Shown here: positions 56,101 through 62,100 of the stretch, in pieces | Position numbering within the stretch: position 1 is the stretch's first letter | Layout: each line of letters begins with the position of its first letter | NCBI GenBank assembly: GCA_902705865.1 | Contig: CACSIO010000056.1 | Location: forward strand, 88,257-152,256 | Source: BD1-7 clade bacterium | Lineage (GTDB): Bacteria; Pseudomonadota; Gammaproteobacteria; Pseudomonadales; DT-91 | Direction: 5' to 3' | Length of the DNA stretch: 64,000 nt | The notes under the pieces: model-generated | The model's input: the letters and a program-made list of their open reading frames with translations, nothing else | What the model was told of the DNA's origin: nothing | Database searches by the model: none | Translations under genes and position numbers: made by a program

Positions 56101-59100
56101 TCTGCCAGTGGATAAAACGCAGACGGTGCACAATTGATCAAGCTGATGTTGTGTTCCGTAATGGTTTGTAAAATCTGCGCAGGGTCGTAGCCGCCCACTT
56201 GTGGGAAGACAATCTCAGCCCCAGCACACAGCGGTGCCAGCAGATTTTTCTGCGTTAGGTCGAAACCGGTTGCTGAAATAATCAGGACTTTGTCTGTGGC
56301 GGCAATGGCGAATTCGCGGTTGTACCATTCAATCAGATTGAGTTCGCCGCGTTGTTTTAGCTGTGCGCCCTTTGGCAAACCGGTTGAGCCGGAGGTATAG
56401 ATAACATACAGCGGGTCATCGAGGTCGATAACCACATTTGGGTTATCGATCGAGGTGGTCGGGCACTGCCATTGATCCAATGCCAGATAAGTGCCGCTGA
56501 TCTTGTCGACGACATCGGATTCGGTCAATGTTAATACGGCATCACTATCGCTGAGGATGTGTTCGATACGTCCAGCGGGATAATTAACATCCACCGGGAT
56601 GTAACAAGCGCCGGTTTTCAGTGTTGCCAACAATGCCACCATGAATGGTGTGGTTGCACTATGACAAATAGCAATCCGCTGACCCGGCGAGACGTGGTAC
56701 TGATCGATTAGGTGCTGTGCTAGATGATTGGCCTGTTGATTCAGCTCGGTGTACGTGAGGCTTTGCTGAGCATCACGGGTTGCAACCCGGTTGGGAGTTA
56801 TCTCTACTTGTGCCTGTATCCAGTCGACAACCGATGCATAGGGGTATGTCGGTGCAACTGTAGATTTGCTTGGCAATATTTCTTCAGGAAGCTGCAGCGT
56901 TAGGGCTGATAGTGGCTGAGTGCCCGCGAGCAGTTGTTGCGATAAATGCAGCAATCGCTGTACAAAATCGTCGCCGTTAAATTCACTGGCCGGGAAGCTG
57001 AAATCAAACCGCAGGTGATCATCGACCACCATCGCAACGAAATTGACGGCGTTATCCATAACCGGCTGTACAAACGTGAGTGGTGCATCGATATCATTGA
57101 TCGACAGGTGTGTAGTCAGCGTGTAGAAATTAAACAGGAATGGGGTATTGCCCTGCTCAAATAACTGCGCTTGTAGAGCGTTAGAAACCCCTTCGCTAAC
57201 TCGGTTTTGTTTGCGCAAGTTAGCAAGGTGACGAATAACACGGGTGAATTCTTCTTTGCCTGCCAATGCATCGTGATCGACATACACGGGCTGGGTTTCG
57301 AAATAACAGCCAACTTCTGACAAGTGGCCTTTAGGGCGACCCATCAGTACTTCGGTAAAGTAGAAGTCGTTTTCAGCCAAACAATAAGATTGTAACGTCA
57401 GCGCATACAGGGCTTTGATATAGATGGCAGGCGTGGTGCGGTTTTCGCGGCAAAATGCGCTGATGGCATCAAAATGCGCGCTACTGTCGTCAAAGGTTTG
57501 ACTGACTAAACCGTTTTTACCCGGTTGGCGCTGGCCGTTAAGTGCTTCGGCTTTTGACGCGACAGATTGCCAATGCTGGTAAGTTGCGAGGCTGTCACAA
57601 CGATCGTAATTTTGCAGCACAAAGTCTGCATACTGCGGTTTTGGCAGGTTCTCGATCGAGGTGGCTGAGTCGGCTTCGTACAGCGCAATATAACGTTCTG
57701 TCAGATTTTGAACGCTGATACCGTCAACAGCTGCATGGTGACCGGCAGTCAGTATCGCATGGCTGCCATCGGCTTTGTTGATCAAGGCAAAGCGCACTAA
57801 TGGCGCGTCGGCCATTTGATAAGGGGCAAAGACTTTATCACGGCAATGGTGAATGAGATCTGCCTCACTTAAGTGGCTTAGATCGATGCTCTCGAGTGTG
57901 ATACCTGCCTGTTCCGGGCTCAGGATGACTTGATAACCCGGCTCGGCGAATCGATGATCAAACTGCACCATGCGTGCACGCAGAATCGGGATCTCTGTCA
58001 CCATCTGGTTGATGGCGCCTTGTAGTTTTTCCGCATCAATTTGTTGACCGGTATGGTGCACCCAACCGAGATAGTTGCGCCGATTGGTTTCATCTAACAA
58101 AGTGTCGATGGTGAGAGCTTGCTGCATGGGAGTGAGCGGCAATACCTGTTCGACATGGGCATAACGTTGCTGTGCAGCGGTTCGTAGTGCCGATTGACTA
58201 ATCAATGGCAGCTTTTTCACCGGCGTGCCGGTGTGCGTCAGCATATTGCTAACTAAGCCACAAAAGCCCTCGTACAACGCCTTGATGGTATCTTGTTCAA
58301 ATAGATCCGTATTAAATTCAATCGTTGCTTGCAGTTGATTTTGATCATCTTGGAATGACCAAATCATGTCGTACTTGGCATCCATAACCGGTTGTTCGAT
58401 CGAGCTGATCGTTAGGTTGCCGGTATCCAGTGACGATACTGCCGCGCTTTGTGTGAAATAGTTAAAACCGACTTGTACCAGAGGGTTGAATGCGGTATTG
58501 CGCGGCAGGTTGAGTTGTTCGATCACCTGCTCGATAGGGGCATCTTGATGAGCGAATGCACCTAATACTTGATCTTTCACGCGGGCATAAAAATCCACCA
58601 CATCCGGGTTGTCAGAAAACCCGTTGCGTATGGCCATGGCATTAACAAAAAAGCCAATCAGGCTTTCGGTGCCTTTATGGTGGCGACCTGCAACGGGCAC
58701 ACCGATGCAGACATCGTCTTGACGACTGATACGGCCAAGCAACAATTGTTGTGCACCCAGCAGCACCATAAAAGGTGTTAGCCCTTGCGTCAGCGCGAAT
58801 TCACGAATCTGTGACACCAGCTCAGGTTGCAGTGAAAACGTCAGGCTGTGGCCGTTTTGTGTTTGTTGTGCCGGGCGAGGTTTATCGGTTGGCAATTGCA
58901 ACTGCGTTGGTGCACCAGTGAGCTGCTGTTGCCAGTATTGCATCTGGCGATCCAGATTATCTCCAGCCAGTACATGCTGTTGCCACCACGCGTAATCGGC
59001 ATACTGGTATGCCAGTGGTGGCAGTGCCGCGTGTGTACCGCTATCAGCAGCCAGATACAGAGCCGAGAGTTCACGTACGAATACTTCCAACGATGCGGCA

Positions 59101-62100
59101 TCGGCGATGATGTGATGCAGCGTAATCAGCAGTAGGTTTTGCTGATCGCTATAGCGATAGAGTTTAACCCGTAATAGCGGTGCGGATGTTAGGTCAAACG
59201 GTTGGCCAGCTTCACGGCGGATCAATTGCTGTTGATTGTTTTCTTCATCGGCTGGGCTGTTAACAGTTTCGGTTGTCTCGATCGTTTCGACAGCAAAAGG
59301 TAAGTCGATGGTTTCGCTGATCGCCAGAGAGAGGTTATCGCCTTCTTCAACAATGCGCGTGCGGAAAATCTCATGGCGTTGAATCAGTTGTTCAAATGCT
59401 TGCTGGAGCGCGTCGACATTCAGCGTGCCATCAAGGCGCAAAGCCATGGGCATGTTATAGCTAGCGGCTTCAGGGGCAAGTTTATAGATAAACCACAAAC
59501 GCTGCTGATTGAACGACAGCGGCAAAGGTTGATCTCGCATCACAGCTGTAACGGGCGGTAATGCAGAGGGTAAGCGTTCGGATTGCTCCAACACGGCTGC
59601 CAGTTGAGCGATGGTTGGTGCTTCAAAAATAGTGCGAACACTGATTTCAAGATCAAATGCGTGGGCGATATCCGCAACTACGCGTGTGGCCAACAATGAA
59701 TGGCCACCGAGCTCAAAGAAGTTATCGTTGATGCCAAGGTTTTCGGGTGCAATGTTGGGCAGCAAACTCGCCCAGATCGTAACGAGCTGTTGCTGAGCCG
59801 GTGTTACCGCAGCAACATAGGATGCGCTGCTGGATTGCCAATCAGGCGCAGGTAGTACTTTGCGGTTGATCTTGCCGTTGGCACTGAGAGGCCATGCATC
59901 TAGGCGAATCAGGTGTGTTGGCACCATGTATTCGGGTAATTCTTGGCTCAGGCTGTGCTTGATCGTTGTTGAATCAATCGTCTCGTGAGTGGGGGCTTCT
60001 GTAATACTATTTGAAGGGCTATTTGCAGCGTTTTCAGCAAGATAGTAACCTACCAATTGCAAGTTTTCTTGACTGCCATCCGGTGATTGTGCCGTCACGA
60101 TAGCTTCATCAATACCCGCCAAATTCTGCAGGCGTGATTCGATTTCGCCCAGCTCAATCCGCAAGCCACGGATCTTGATTTGATGATCGGTGCGTCCTAG
60201 ATATTCGATGTTTCCATCATCTAGCAGGCGCGCAACATCGCCAGTTTTGTAGAGTTTTTCACTGGGATGAGAGATCGCTTTAAAGGGGTTATCGATAAAG
60301 GTCGACGCCGTCAGATCATCACGATTCAAATAGCCGAGTGCCAAACCCTTACCACCGATGTAAAGCTCACCGGCAATGCCTTGAGGTACTAGGTTTAGGT
60401 TGTCATCCAGTATATGGAGTTGAGTGTTGGCGATGGGTTTACCGATCGGAATACTACGACGGGTTTCATCCGCCACACAGGCATACCATGAAACATCAAT
60501 AGAGGCTTCGGTTGGGCCGTAGAGATTGTCTAAGCGAGCATGGGGTAAACACGTATAAAAACGTCGGCCATGTTCGAGTTGTAGCGCTTCTCCCGAGCAG
60601 AAAACCTGACGGATAGATGCGAGTGTTTCGATCTTTTCGGTTTGTAGAAATACACCCAACATCGACGGCACAAAGTGCAAAACAGTGATGTTGTTAGATT
60701 CAATGGTGTTACGCAGATAGATCGGATCTTTATGGCCGTCAGGTTTGGCAAAAACCAGTGTTGCCCCTTGCATTAATGGCCAGAAGAGCTCCCATACAGA
60801 GACATCGAAGCTGTAAGGCGTTTTCTGCAAAATGCGGTCGTTGGCATCGATCGGGTAGGCTTCTTGCATCCACTGTAGGCGATTAATAATCCCTTGATGC
60901 GGCACCATCACGCCCTTGGGGTTACCGGTTGAACCTGAGGTGTAGATGATATTAAACAGGGCATCCGGGCCGAATGCTATCGTCGGGTTATCAAGAGGCT
61001 GACCATGAACCATCGATGCCAAGTCGTCCATCCAGATTGTATCGGCCACACCTAGTTGCTGCGCCGGGGCGACACTGGCATCACTGATCAGAATGCGAAT
61101 ACCGGTATCTTCGGCCATAAAACTCAAGCGATCGATCGGGAAATCCGGATCAAAGGGCACGTAAGCGCCGCCAGCTTTCAGAATGGCGAGCAGAGCAATA
61201 GACATCCGGGGAGATCGATATAAACACACACCGACAGGTTGGTTAGGCTGCAGGCCAAGGTTTATCAGATGATGCGCTAACTGATTGGCTTGCTGGTTTA
61301 ATTGCCCGTAGGTAAGGGTGTCTTTGTCTGCAGAGTTGTCTGATAGGTTGTCTGACGTATTTGTACTGGCATTCGCACTTGCAACGGCAATCGCATCCGG
61401 TGTTTGCAGGGCTTGCTGTTCAATAATTTGATGTAATGCATCGAATGAGGGATAGCTTTTAGCGGTGGCGTTAATGCCATTTTGCCAATCGAGTTGACGT
61501 GCTTTTTCGTCATCCGATATCAAGGCCAGCTTGCCAATAGGTTGTTCCGGCGCAGCGACGATAGCCTCTAAAAGACCCACGAAATGATCCGCTAAGCGTT
61601 GAATGGTCTCGCGTTTAAACAGGCTGGTACGGTATTCAATAGTTGCTGACAATCCCCCCGTATTAACACTGTTGTTTTTGCCAGTGGCTCCTTGGGTGAG
61701 ATCGATAACGTTTAAGGTGATATCAAACTTCGCGGTCGTGTGGCTATTGGTATCGGTGAGTGCTTCAACTTCGATGCCATCGAACTGGCCCGAGAGCTTA
61801 TCGATATTGCTCGCTTCGGCGGCGGTTTGCAGAATCAACATCACTTGAAACAGCGGCGTTTGGCTCAGCGAACGGGGCACACCCAGTTCATCCACGAGTT
61901 GCTCGAAGGCAATATCTTGATGCTGGTAAGCGCCCAGAGTGGTGTTTTTTACCTGTGTTAACAGATTGGCGAAGCTATCGGTGTTTTCCCAGTCAACACG
62001 CATAACCAGGGTGTTCACAAACAAACCAATCATGTTTTCCAAGTCAGCGGCGCTGCGGCCAGCCATCGGGCTGCCGATAGCAACATCTTGTTGATTGGCG

